Shown here: positions 28,351 to 39,646 of the stretch, in pieces
Position numbering within the stretch: position 1 is the first letter of the stretch
Layout: every line of letters begins with the position of its first letter
Assembly (NCBI RefSeq): GCF_030052815.1
Contig: NC_079499.1
Location: forward strand, 86,033,183-86,097,182
DNA: 64,000 nucleotides
Direction: 5' to 3'
Source of the DNA: Hevea brasiliensis
Lineage: Eukaryota; Streptophyta; Magnoliopsida; Malpighiales; Euphorbiaceae
Notes under the pieces: generated by a model
The model's database searches: none
What the model was told of the DNA's origin: nothing
What the model saw: the letters and a program-made list of their open reading frames with translations, nothing else
Program-made: the position numbers and the translations under genes

Positions 28351-30307
28351 AATAATTTCGTCCTCCAAATTCTGTTCACTATCTGTCCTCAAATAGTCAT
28401 ACATTTTGTTTTCTCGTGTTTTTCTCACATTTCTGCGTAGCTTCATAATCAGAATAATGGTCTATAGCACTTTAACCAACACTATTTACTCATCAATTGC
28501 TTACCTCGTGTGCCAAGTTTCTTATGAGCTTCTGTCATAAGTTAGATTCAATTTCATTTCAGTTTTAGAGGTAAACAAATTGTGCACTAATGGATCCACT
28601 CTTTCTAGGACCTCGTATGATCGTATGGGTGAGAACTTAGTTTTACTCTTTTCTTATCAAATCTCTTGATTATTTGATGCAACCTTCAGTTTAGTTTCGA
28701 ATATTTTAGTCTCTTCTTGTTGTTGTTTTAATAATTATTTTCCTTTATAGTCTTTTTTCTTAAATGACCTTGTTGGTCATATATGAACTGCTTATCTCTT
28801 TCTTGGCCATAGGTCCATAACCATTATTTTACTATCTCCATTTATGACCACGGCCTATGTGTCATTTTGCACTATCTTGTTTGCTTTTGTTTAACTTATT
28901 TCCTCCTTGATAAAATAGTTTGGGATATCATTATGCGTCTTAAGTAAGTTGTTTGCCCTGGTGGCAAATTCTCATCTAGTGTTTTTCTCATTTCTTACTG
29001 TTCTATTTGTTTCTTTTCATTCCACAACTTAACTTTAATTATTTTATTCCTCAATCTTATCTTCTTCCTTAACTTGGTTGTCGAGTCGTAATTTAGTACC
29101 TCTTATCGTCCCTAATAAATCCACTATACTTCAATATTACTTAATTTGGTCCTCTGACCATTCTAGTCAAAACTTTAACTAATATTCATAATGTTTCTTT
29201 ATTATATTCGCACTAACTATTCTAATTTTTACTTCCACAACTCTTTTATCTATCAATATTCTATAGCTTATTTTCCGCTGGTCTGTGATCATTACTTTTT
29301 ACTTTTTAACCATAAACAATTCTTTAATCTTAAAAAGGAAGTCTACCGGACTCTCCTGTTTCCCATGCTATTCAAAAGTTCCACTTGAATTCTAATCTAA
29401 TCCTTATAATCCGTACAATAAAATTGTGCTCTTCCTAAAGAATACCTGACCAACTAGTTCCTATCGAATTACTGTTATCAGTAGAATATCATTTCTTAAC
29501 TGTTTTATAAGTTATAATTGTCATACATAGCATCCTGTCTCTTCTAGGGAAACAAAATGATATTTTTTGTCTTACCGTTACACAAATAGAATACTTTTCC
29601 TTACTAAACTTTGAGCAAAAGATCCATTGCAATACCAGAACAACTATAAACCCCATATCGGAGACTGGATGACTTAGTCCTATAGGTGTTATTTTTAAAT
29701 TTTTACCATGCTAAAATCTCTAGTCCCATAATAATTCCTGATGTACTGTAATTCATGCTAGGGTAACGGAGTCTTTAACTCTCACTACCTTGCAACCATG
29801 ATAGTTTGATATTCTAATTATAGAGTTTTAAATCCCGAATTAGGATTTTCAAACTCAGTTCTAGTAATAAAACTCTATTATGGTATATTTGTACCAGAGC
29901 GAAAATCATTTATAACTATTCTTATCCTTATGTACTATTGGGTAGTACGTAGCTCTACATAATAAATCTCAAGTCAATACTGTAATCTGCAGCTTACAGC
30001 ACAAACATCAAGAATATTGCATAGTTACTACGATACATCCCAATAGATCAAACTTCCCTATGTCTTATTTCTTTCAAATCCACTAATATCTTAAACTTAT
30101 TTTGATTATGGTACTTACTGACATCTATCAACAGTAATACCTTTACTTCCATCTAGGGCAGATATATTACTACAACTTACTTTTAGGTCCTCTTGCCTTA
30201 CCTAATTAAGCTTACTAATTAACTTTATAATTTATCATAGTCTAGGAGATGTCTCTCACTAGAAACTTTTCCAAAATTAATTCCAATCATGCTTATTATC
30301 GCAATTC
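28351..30307 (-). other. Element A internal region without recognisable coding capacity
   Basis: About 2 kb of AT-rich DNA where pol should be. The minus-strand sequence next to the PPT (near 28345-28375) resembles the last codons before the PPT in relatives, but no RT, RNase H or integrase motif can be read in any frame. Either pol has decayed beyond recognition or the region was replaced. Confidence 0.6.
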
Positions 30308-31159
30308 TTATCCTAAAAGACTAATTACTAACACATTAAAATTTATCTCCATGCAAGGGAATAGCAGTAGAACATGTAATTTTGCATTAGCATATAAACA
30401 AGCAGAGCCGGAATCAAATAGTACATGATTATTCCTTTCACAAGTTAAGGACATACCGGCAACTACATCTGAAGTCTCTGCTTCTTCCCCTCGATACATG
30501 GCGTTCCCTCTTTTTAGTGTATTCCTCTGCTCGGGTTGGTCCATTGTACGATGATTACCCGAAGTGTTGCCTCTACTTCTGCCTCTGCCCCTATTGACTA
30601 TTAATAAGCCTCTAAAATCAGAACCTTGGACTGATTCCTTTGGTGTAGTATGTGGCATAACTCGATGTGCGCTAGTACAATCTCGGGCGAAATGTCCAAT
30701 TCCACCACAATTGAAGCAGGCTCCAATGACCCTATGGCATATACCTCCGTGTAATTTTCCACAAACATCACAAAAACGGGTAGGGTAGGAACTTCTGGTT
30801 CTTTGACGAATGGTTCTTGATTGCTTTCGCCCTGAAGGTCCACCTCTATCATACTTAAGAGCTCGGGGTCCCTCAAAATCTTTTCTCTTTCCCAAATTAC
30901 TACTCGAACTTTGACTGATGGGTTTCCCACTTTTCTCTTTTTCATTTTGCTCTTGAGGGGGTTGGGTTTGTACTTGGGCCTGGGCTGACAGATTATCAGC
31001 CATTTGCTGAAAGAACATGGCCATCTGCTGGGCCGTTTGAGCAGTAATTTGTATAGGAGGGATTGGTGCAGTTGGATCCCCAACGCTCTGTGAAACTGGG
31101 GTCTCTCTTTGTACGTTAGCTGTATCAAACTGCTCTACAATTTTATCCCTCTTGTCCAT
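30308..31159 (-). CDS. gag: Capsid-less Gag with protease start (element A)
   Basis: An uninterrupted 283-codon frame. Residues 1-75 are the N-terminal region (AQQMAMFFQQMADNL aligns with AQQMAAMLQQMAG of element D). Residues 75-125 are the basic linker (EKSGKPISQSSSSNLGKRK aligns with the segment just before the knuckle of C and D). Then come a Cys/His cluster C130-x2-C133-x3-H137-x3-C141 and a CCHC knuckle C148, C151, H156, C161. At 231 DVVAG begins the protease, with DSG at 249-251, and the frame stops at 283. The roughly 200-residue capsid domain present in C, D and F is absent, with the frame kept. The protein could bind RNA but should not assemble by itself. Confidence 0.85.
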   Translation of the reverse strand: MDKRDKIVEQFDTANVQRETPVSQSVGDPTAPIPPIQITAQTAQQMAMFFQQMADNLSAQAQVQTQPPQEQNEKEKSGKPISQSSSSNLGKRKDFEGPRALKYDRGGPSGRKQSRTIRQRTRSSYPTRFCDVCGKLHGGICHRVIGACFNCGGIGHFARDCTSAHRVMPHTTPKESVQGSDFRGLLIVNRGRGRSRGNTSGNHRTMDQPEQRNTLKRGNAMYRGEEAETSDVVAGMSLTCERNNHVLFDSGSACLYANAKLHVLLLFPCMEINFNVLVISLLG

Positions 31160-31335
31160 ATCTATTCACAGGATTTTTTTTTTTCAATTTCTTGTACACC
31201 CAACACAAGGAGATTTCTCCCCGTTAGTTCATATTCATGATGTAATGCACGGTATGTAACAATTATGGACATTGAGCAGTTGTACTTAACAAGGAAAGAC
31301 ACAAATTCACAATTTAAAATGTACTTCAAAAACTT

Positions 31336-31347
31336 GCTCTGATACCA
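31336..31347 (-). other. Primer-binding site of element A
   Basis: Minus strand TGGTATCAGAGC, a perfect complement of the plant initiator tRNA-Met 3' end, eight bases from the 5' LTR. Confidence 0.92.
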
Positions 31348-31355
31348 CTAAAACA

Positions 31356-34300
31356 TGTCACACCTTACCCCTCTGTAAGGTATAACATGATCCCGTAGAA
31401 TACCTAATGAACTACCGAACTTCACCTACCGATAACTCATTAAGTACCCTACAAGGGATTTTAAAACAATTTTCTTATTTTTGACAAGTGGTGAGCATTT
31501 TCTAATAAGTACTTAAAACATTTAGTTCAATTAAATCTAGTTGGAAATTTTAGCCCATTTTCTTTTTCCGCAAATTTTATAAAAATTTTGACAGAGTTCC
31601 CTCTGTATTTTGAGAAAACAGTTCTTCAAATACCTGTAAAAAGCACTTCTAAAAATTTTTCTCAACAACTGCTTCAATTTCATACTCAATCTCAATCAAT
31701 TTCTCAAATTCACAAGTTCAATAATTCTCAAAATACTGTCAATCAATATCATTCATATTTCATTAGAAACAAAACAATTTAGATACATCATTACAAAATT
31801 TACATTAAGAGAATTTCAAACTACAATAAATATATTACAACTTTATACAAATTTTATACAAACTTTGTACAAGCTGCTCAAGACCAATTTTACATGTCCA
31901 AACAATTACGTGCAATACATACATCAAAATGAATATTTACAGTCAGGGTATAAATTATACCCGATAACTTCTAGCAGGTGGCTCCCCTGTCCTCAGCAGC
32001 TCAATCTGCTGTTCCTCTAGTCTCTATATCTGCGATAAAGATAACAAGCTATCACGAGTGGTGAACTCAGTGGTGCACAAACTAATAATTTAAAACTTAA
32101 TACAATTTATGCTTGACAATTCATAACAAATAGAATTTTAAAATTTCTAGATTCTTCAAAATCCATGACCTTCAGAAATCAACATTTTCATTCATGCAAA
32201 TTATTCATTCGAATAACATTTTGATCAAATAGTAACTATTTATTTACATTTCTTTTAAATTCCGAGACAATGCAAAAATTTTTGAATCATTGACAAATTA
32301 TTTATTTCAATCACAATTTATCAAATCATGCATAATTTAAAGGGCGTTGCCAACAATACACACAGTCGAACCCATGACCCAAAATTCGAATAGATGCCGT
32401 GTTGTACACCACGACATTTCACATTCTCCCAATAACCGAGGCTAAAAGGGAGAAACAAAGACTAGCTAGTATATATGAGTACTCATTCACATCATTCCCC
32501 AACTGGCAAGCCAGAGAGGAAGAAACTCGCCCCATCAAGTGGAGGAGTTATCTCACTAGACAAGCTAATGAGAATTCACAACATATTTTGTCATGTCAAC
32601 TGTGGTTTCAAATCATATTCAAAACAATTTTTATTTACAAAGTGTTTACAAATCATCAGCATATTTAATCATCATAAATTCATGTTTAAGGTTGGCAACA
32701 CATCAAACTTAATATTTACAATCATCAAAGCAATGCAATAAATCCTTAAATGCATAAGAAAATTTATATTCAAATTATAGAATTTCATTCAATAAGTGAA
32801 AATTCTCAACACAACAAAAATCATGAATCATATAATAAATTTATTTCAAATCAATTTGGAATTGAAAAAGAACAAAAGAGTTAGTTATGCACAAACCTCA
32901 AACGAGTCACCTGTTGGCCTTGACTCGACTCCTCGGTTCTCATCGGTATTCTTTTCCACTGAAACACACAAATTTCGTAGTGTTTCAGTACCATAACTTA
33001 GCATAAATCCAATAATAAATTTAACTTCACTTTTACCTAGCTCTAACGTGCTAAATTTGATGTTCTTGAAATTTTGTGTTTTGGGTTACTATTCACTACA
33101 CTATTCAAGTCAAATTATTGACTTTTTAAGGCTTAATAGGTATGGGAACTCCAACTTCACCCACATACCATATTTTGGTCATTAACTTTGTTGGTTTTGG
33201 TCATTTTCCCAAAGCTTAGGTCTTTTAGGCAAAATTGCCAATTTTCGGTTTTAGAGTCCTAAGTTGCACTGTTTCATTGGTCCTTTTACTGTTAGAATTT
33301 GACAAATCTTCCTTCATAGAAAATGTTCCTTATTGTCTTAAGTGTATTCTCATTTTTGGATCACCCCAATTGGAGTTTTGTAGCTCAAGTTATGGCCAAA
33401 ATACAATTACTGTTCACGTGCACTGTTCATACTGGTATTTTGGTTCTGGCAGATTTTTGGTCCAACTTTGTTCAGTAATTTGATCAAGTTAAGTTCATAA
33501 TTTGGTCTAACTTTCTTCATATGAAATGTTCTACTATGTCTTAGGTTTCCATCGGTTCAAGAATCACCTAAATCCGAGTTTCCTAGAGAGAGTTATAGCC
33601 CTTCAAACATTACTGCTCAATGGCAATTCTGCAGAATCACAGGTACAGTAACTCAACTTTGTTCAATGATTTGAATGGGTTAATGGAATAATTTGGGTTG
33701 GTGTTCTTCATGAAAGTTTTAGATCTATATCATATCTAATTTCTGGTAAAATTTCAGGTCATTTTGACCTTCCTAACTCGAGTTATGACCAAATGAACAG
33801 TTACTGTTCATTTGGTCGATTTGATGGCAGCCTGCTCTCATTTCACTTTGGTCAATTGGTTCACCCAGTTTTGGTCAGTTTTTGGGCATGGTTCCTTAAT
33901 GAAAATTGTGCCCTTTTATGTCTATTTTCATCCCCAATTGGTGGCATATCAATTGGGCTTGTAAAATTCCCATTTTGGTCCTTCAAAGTAGGTTTGGTCA
34001 TGCTGCCAGCAGCATGACCATTTGACCTACGAATTTGGTTTTCATTCCAACAATTCCCACGCATCTCTTTTGGTCATTATTGACCATTTTTCATCTCATA
34101 ATAGACCAAAGTCATCATTTAAGCATTTCTCCAAAATTTGGTTCACAAACCCTAGCCTCCTAACCCTAATCTCACTTAATTGTTTCATTTAACCAATTCA
34201 ATGCCTATATACATGCTTCTTTAACTCTATCAAGCTCATATACACCTTAAAGTCCATCAAATTCATGCACACACATCAAACCCTAGCTAGCCTAAATTCA

Positions 34301-35289
34301 ACTTTGATCCCTCACAATTATTTTTGTTTCATTTTAAGTTACTTTCTAAGTAAATTAAACTAAGAACATAGAAATTTAGTAAAAGAATTCAAATTTATAT
34401 ACTAACATTTGTTTGATTTTCCAATCACTAATTTTCTTCTCTTTTTTCTTCTTTCTTGCTTCTTCAATCTCCTCTTTTAGTAGCCCAACCAAAGCTTAAT
34501 CATAATTAAGTAGAATTTTTGGGGAATTTATGGGGTTGATTCAAGCTTTGAAAGCTTGAATTTCATGGTTATGGAGAAAACTAAGGAGAAAAGAGAGAGA
34601 GAGGAGAGATACACGTTTTTGAAGAAGAAGAATGCTTTTTTTTTTCTTTTCTTTTATGTTTTTATCCCTTTTTGAAGACCAAAATTCCCAATTTAATAAA
34701 ATAATTTAATTAATCTTTTATGACATCATTCATGATGTCATCACCTTTGACTTTTTTAACTTCTTTCTATTTATATTTTTCTATTAGTTCTTTAATTTAA
34801 TTCTCGATTCCGAAATTTTCTTTTCTCTGATTTTATTTGACAGTTAGGTCAGGAGTCAGCTCTTGGGGTCAATTGACCAAATTGCCCTTCACCGGTTCAA
34901 CCCGGTTTGCAAATAATCAAATATTTCTTTTGGCTCCCTGACCTAATTATTTGACTGGCTTAACAGTTCTTTTTTGTGATTTTTCCTTTTTAGTGTGTTT
35001 ATAAGGGTCCTAAGGACCGCAGCGTCACTTTTTACGGTTCGAAATTTGAGTTTAAAACGACTTCGCAGTTGTTCCCGAGGAGGTCACTCATCTCTGTGAC
35101 TCTCGGCTCGTTTAACTTCTTATGTTCTGTTTTTCTTATTTATAGTTAACTAATTAAACATTACTAATTATTTGTGTTTATGGCTTCTCAAGTTATCTTA
35201 AGTATGGTTCTAATCCCCTTAATTGTCCGGACCGACACCGGTCACCGGAACAATGAAATATACCAGGCTATACCAATAGGGGTGTTACA
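31356..35289 (-). repeat. 5' LTR of element A
   Basis: 3.93-kb copy of the split left LTR, followed by TSD TTAGG (35290-35294). It carries the 31-bp palindrome (33787-33817) and the TGACATCA inverted motif (34721-34740). Several small differences from the left LTR occur at CAG/CTG-rich spots (32032-32070, 32935-32950, 33815-33830). Confidence 0.95.
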
Positions 35290-35411
35290 TTAGGCCTTCG
35301 TACCACCAGTCTTATGGCCGGTCTCTCATTTAAAAATTTGGGAATGATAAAGGTTTCGACTCGGTTTAAAGATGACCCCGATCTTAAGTGTTCAAAGCCA
35401 AATTTCTAATT

Positions 35412-35678
35412 TTAATTAAGTCCCGTTTCGTAACTGATCACATGCATATTGTGTTTTCTGATCACCTCTACCTCATCGGATGACCACAAGAACTGAATGG
35501 AAGGGGGGCTTACTGCTCTCTGACCCTCGGCACCGCTCATTTTCAAAGGAAACAAAAAATTTAAACTAAAAGAAAGATCAAAACCCTTACCGGAGCTTGA
35601 TCGGTGTCGGAGGAACTTGAGAAAACGAGAGAATTTGGAAGTTGTTTGCGAGAGACTGAAAATGACATAAAGGAGCAA
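35412..35678 (-). other. Antisense transcription-unit-like block in element T LTR
   Basis: Minus strand shows, in order: TATAAATA (35703-35696), a pyrimidine-rich leader (TTTTCAGTCTCTCGCAAAC), a donor-like CTCCGGTAAGGG near 35590, then an ATG near 35540 opening a short frame MSGAEGQRAVSPPSIQFLW, with DEVEVIRKHN further on, ending at TTAATTAAG. This is what the 5' part of a plant gene looks like, pointing against the retrotransposon. Tat/Ogre elements are known to carry antisense extra ORFs; this may be a truncated relative. I do not recognise the protein. Chance cannot be excluded. Confidence 0.4.
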
Positions 35679-35695
35679 CTGGCTAACCCTACCCC

Positions 35696-35703
35696 TATTT
35701 ATA
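35696..35703 (-). promoter_or_regulatory. Minus-strand TATA box (TATAAATA) in element T LTR
   Basis: Reads GAGTATAAATAGGGG on the minus strand, a textbook plant TATA context, placed ahead of the antisense block at 35412-35678. Confidence 0.5.
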
Positions 35704-35974
35704 CTCGTCCGAGCATTTAATGCTCACGATGTTCCAGGTAGTGCATCGGATAGCGGGACTCACCAGCTGTTCTGACACGTCTCACGAATATTCCGGAGAT
35801 TCCATAAAGAGCTCGGTTAACTATAGAGCGACAGATCAAGGTGTTTTGAATTATAGATCGGATAAGTGTCATTCAAATTAAGAGTCGAATCGGATAAATA
35901 CTTCAGAGATCGGAAAATAATCAATGCAATAATAATAAAACGACAGTTGTCAAAATAAATTTTATTTCCGAAAA

Positions 35975-36160
35975 AGATCTGATTACATCATTTGGGCGAT
36001 CTCTGGAGATCGGATTACATTAAAGGTCTGATTACATCATTTGGGTGATCTCTGGAGATCGGATTACATTAAAGGTCTGATTACATCATTTGGGCGATCT
36101 CTAAAGATCGGATTACATTAAAGGTCTGATTACATCATAAGAGCGATCTTTAGAGACCGG
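35975..36160 (+). repeat. Minisatellite in element T 3' LTR, about 4 units
   Basis: Same unit as 167-298 with one more repeat. Confidence 0.8.
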
Positions 36161-37368
36161 CGGAACATCCTATCTAAAAGGCCTATGTCAAAGCCTAGTC
36201 TCGTGGCTGAGTCAAAAGATGTGTTTGACCAGGAGACTGGCTGGGGGGACTATGACTCTCATGAGAATGAGAGAGGTCGTCATCAAAGTTACCGCTCGAA
36301 ACCGAGCCGCTGTCGGAACACCCAGTGTAGAGAGGAGCCAGATGAACGCTAAAGAGCAGTTACCGGTGTTGAGGTTAGCAGGCTTCTCGCCCGAAACTAG
36401 TTCGCCGATTATATAGGGCGAATGATTCGAGATCGGCACGATCAAGGTCCTCGATCCAATTCGGTTAATTAGTCTAGTTCTCTCACTGTCATCAGATAAG
36501 GTCATCATGATTTTCGATCACCGGGATCGTAAATTTTCAGGCAAGGAACAAAGAGAACAACCGAAAAAAGATTAAAAGCGGTCATTTTGTCTGGGATTGT
36601 TGCCGGAGCAGCTAGAACAAGGAAAATAAGGAGAATAGAGGAGAAAGCCAAATGAGGTAGGGCTTCTCGGTTGAAGGTATATATATAGGAAAATTTGAGC
36701 ATTTATTGCAAACAGAAAACGAAGCGGACGCCTCGAGAATTGAGGAAAGTAAATGCTTTGACTGGACCGAACCCGATAAAAGGAATACTGGTGTGGTAAA
36801 GATTGGTAGAAGGGAGATCGGCAAGAAAGATCGAAAGAGAGCATGTCAGGAGAGATTGGAAGATAGGAACCCGGTATGAGAGATCAGAAAAGGATCACGT
36901 TGAAAAGACCGGAAAGGAGGGGAGGTCGGAAGACAAAGAGAATAAGACAGCTCCTATCGATTATCGTCATAATCAGAGCCAAGGTAGTTAAAACGTTGCA
37001 GATGAAATCCCAACCGCACGCCCCAGAATTACCCGCATTACTGACATGTGCCAGAGTACGTAAAGACAGCGCTGTACATCCTAATCTCCACCGTTGATCT
37101 TACTTGTAAGGACGAGCTCGGAGCCCTCGGATCGAGGAAGAAAACGACAAGATCAGCGCCTTTCACTCTTAGCCCTCAGATCGCTATTGATAACAAATTT
37201 TGGGCCGTCAGATTAGAAGAAAGAAAAGGACAAATACTCCGAAAGGGATTCTAGTCGTCCGTTCTGATTCTCTTTAATTCCCGAGCCCTTAGATCATGTC
37301 CTTCAAAATCTTAACCCTCCATCTCCCCTAAAACAGATCCTGACCCTTCATGGAGAGCACCTGGTTCC

Positions 37369-37376
37369 TATAAATA
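37369..37376 (+). promoter_or_regulatory. LTR TATA box (TATAAATA), 3' LTR of T
   Basis: Conserved counterpart of 1509-1516. A transcript from here would run out of the element into 39339 and beyond. Confidence 0.6.
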
Positions 37377-38379
37377 CCTGGATGAAAAACTGTTCAGGCA
37401 GGACGAAAGAAAGAGGGCAGTGATTATAGTGGAAGAACTCTGAAACTTAATTCAGTTAGTTACTCTGCTTTTTTTAGCATTCATAAGAAAAACTTTTGAA
37501 ACCAGTTTTCTAAAGTATTTTCTTGCAAAAGGGATTCTTGAATACTGAAACTCTCTATTTTCAGTTCGTTCATTATCCTGTGGTGCTCTCATTTTCAGCT
37601 CTTTGTTTTATTTAGTTCCACTCCCATTGTCCAGGCTTAACCTCATTTAAACTCGGGTATTATTTCAATCCGATTGCATTTTAGCGAAGCATCCTTCGTT
37701 TAAAGGCGGACCTTAATCTTCCGGTTACCAATCTGTACTTCTATTAAGCTTTGTGATTTAATACTTAGTTTAGTAGATTTGGCTCCCTACAGGTGAGCGC
37801 TCATATTGCCATTTTATTAAGTGCTCGTTTTCATTTTTCGTATTTCCTCTGTTTTTTTTTTTAAGTTTATATTGCGCTAAAGAATACCAATAGATTACTC
37901 TCGGGTTTACTCCTTTGTTAATCAGTCCATTCTTTTTATTAATCTTTGTTATTTCTGAATGCAAATCTTCTAGTCTCGAGTAATGTATAAGGGGTAGGGT
38001 AAAATGTAGGTAACCGTATCTTAAGGGTTTCTTTAAAAATAATAAAAGGTCTAAACAATGAGTCGGGAAAATAGTAAGGCCGAATCACTAGAATAATGCA
38101 AAAGATAATTGAGTAAGACAACACAAGGCAGAGTAAAACCGAACTTTAAAATAGATAAATGGGATAGATCGGGTATCAAAAGGTACTGGTAAGGCAATCA
38201 CATAGGAAGGTCGAAAAATTCAGTTTGGTATCTCCTGACTAGTTACAAGGTACCAATGAGTTAAAAGAAGCCTTATTCCGAGCTCCTGCATCTTTAAATG
38301 CCAAAACCCTTAGTTCTAGGATTTCGTGACGGGTAGCTGTAATCAAGTTTTGAGAGATCGGAAAAGTCCTTATCCGATC

Positions 38380-38935
38380 CCTATTAAAAGGAGATCGGAG
38401 GAGAGTTCTTATCCGATTCTCAAGCTTAAAATTTTTAATAAATATTTAAAAAGGAGATCGGAGGAGAGTTCTTATCCGATTCTCAAGCTTAAAAATTTTA
38501 ATAAATATTTAAAAAGGAGATCGGAGGAGAGTTCTTATCCGATTCTCAAGCTTAAAAATTTTTTAATAAACATTTAAAAAGAGATCGGATGAGAGTTCTT
38601 ATCCGATTCTCAAGTTTAAAAATTTTAATAAATATTTAAAAAGGAGATCGGAGGAGAGTTCTTATCCGATTCTCAAGCTTAAAATTTTTAATAAATATTT
38701 AAAAAGGAGATCGGAGGAGAGTTCTTATCGGATTCTCAAGCTTAAAAATTTTAATAAATATTTAAAAAGGAGATCGGAGGAAAGTTCTTATCCGATTCTC
38801 AAGCTTAAAAATTTTTTAATAAACATTTAAAAAGAGATCGGAGGAGAGTTCTTATCTGATTCTCAAGCTTAAAAATTTTAATAAATATTTAAAGGAGATC
38901 GAAAGAGAGTTCTTATCCGATTCCCAAATTAAATT
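38380..38935 (+). repeat. Tandem hairpin-unit array in T 3' LTR, about 9 units
   Basis: Same GAGATCGGA ... TCCGATTCTC unit as 2498-3190, with two fewer copies and a different order of variants, showing expansion or contraction since insertion. Confidence 0.9.
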
Positions 38936-39338
38936 TCAACAAATACGTAAGACAATTTCCCCTGAAATAAAATTAATACGCAACCGCAACTCACTAAGGC
39001 CGTCTCATTTACTTATGTATCTGGGTAACTCGGATTAGTGAAAAATCAAACATTCCTTTCGGTCAAAAAGGATTAACATTTCCATTCAAACCCTCCTAAC
39101 TATGAAGAACATGAAGTTTAATCTGCTTACCCTCGTTGGGGGACGAGGTGGGGTGCCTAACACCTTCCCCACTCGTTCATGGACCCCGAACCTAGAATCT
39201 CTATTTTTGAAGTGGTTTCATTTTAATTTACTTTCACAAATAGTTTTCTTTAATTTCCCTCAAAATTAAAGTGGCGACTCCTCACTCTTCCCACTTCGGT
39301 GAGTGTTCATCCAGGCGACCGCAAAACACCTTGCAACA

Positions 39339-39646
39339 GCTTAGTGACTCCACTGGGGAACGAACCCAGAATCTCTGGTTTTGAAGTGATTTCATTTTAA
39401 TTTACTTTCACAAATGGTTTTCTTTAATTTCCCTCAAAATTAAAGTGGCGACTCCTCACTCTTCCCACTTCGGTGAGTGTTCTTCTAGGCGACCGCAAAA
39501 CACCTTACGACAGCATTTTGCGGAGTAAGCCTACCTAACTATGATTTGATCGCAAAATTAAATCTATCTTTGGACCTCTAGACTGGGGTTAAGTTTTATG
39601 TCCTTTCCCCAGTAGAGTCGCCAGGCGACCGCAAAACACCTTACGA
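39339..39646. repeat. Repeated LTR-end fragments with PBS-like sequence in both orientations
   Basis: Just after the T 3' LTR comes TTAGTGACTCCACTGGGGAA, which resembles the LTR-PBS junction of Tat elements. 39359-39514 repeats the last 155 bp of the LTR. Near 39595-39612 is CCCCAGTAGAGTCGCCA, the complement-strand version of the PBS-like word, followed by a third copy of GGCGACCGCAAAACACCTTA. Several LTR ends have been stacked by recombination or by earlier insertions. Confidence 0.75.

Larger units (their letters stand above)
12222..35289 (-). mobile_element. Element A: non-autonomous chromovirus-like LTR element, minus strand, hosting element C
   Basis: Bounded by TGTCACACC at 12222 and TGTTACA ending at 35289, flanked by TSD TTAGG on both sides. 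Read on the minus strand: 5' LTR 35289-31356, PBS (initiator tRNA-Met type) 31347-31336, gag ORF 31159-30308, about 2 kb of non-coding DNA, PPT 28350-28324, and 3' LTR 28323-12222, itself split by element C. The internal region is only 3.03 kb and lacks recognisable RT, RNase H and integrase. It is of the same family as element F (LTR start TGTAACACCCCTATTGG against TGTAACACCCCTTTTGG). Confidence 0.93.
35295..39338 (+). repeat. 3' LTR of element T, second segment
   Basis: LTR resumes after element A and ends in CAACA at 39338 (CGACA in the 5' LTR). 35295-35811 has no counterpart in the window because the 5' LTR is cut off; 35812-39338 aligns with 1-3595. Indel differences are mainly in the tandem arrays. 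Confidence 0.92.

Noticed and set aside
38326..38577. 83-codon repeat protein
   Set aside because: It is the translation of the 60-bp LTR array; the frame is absent from the corresponding 5' LTR.
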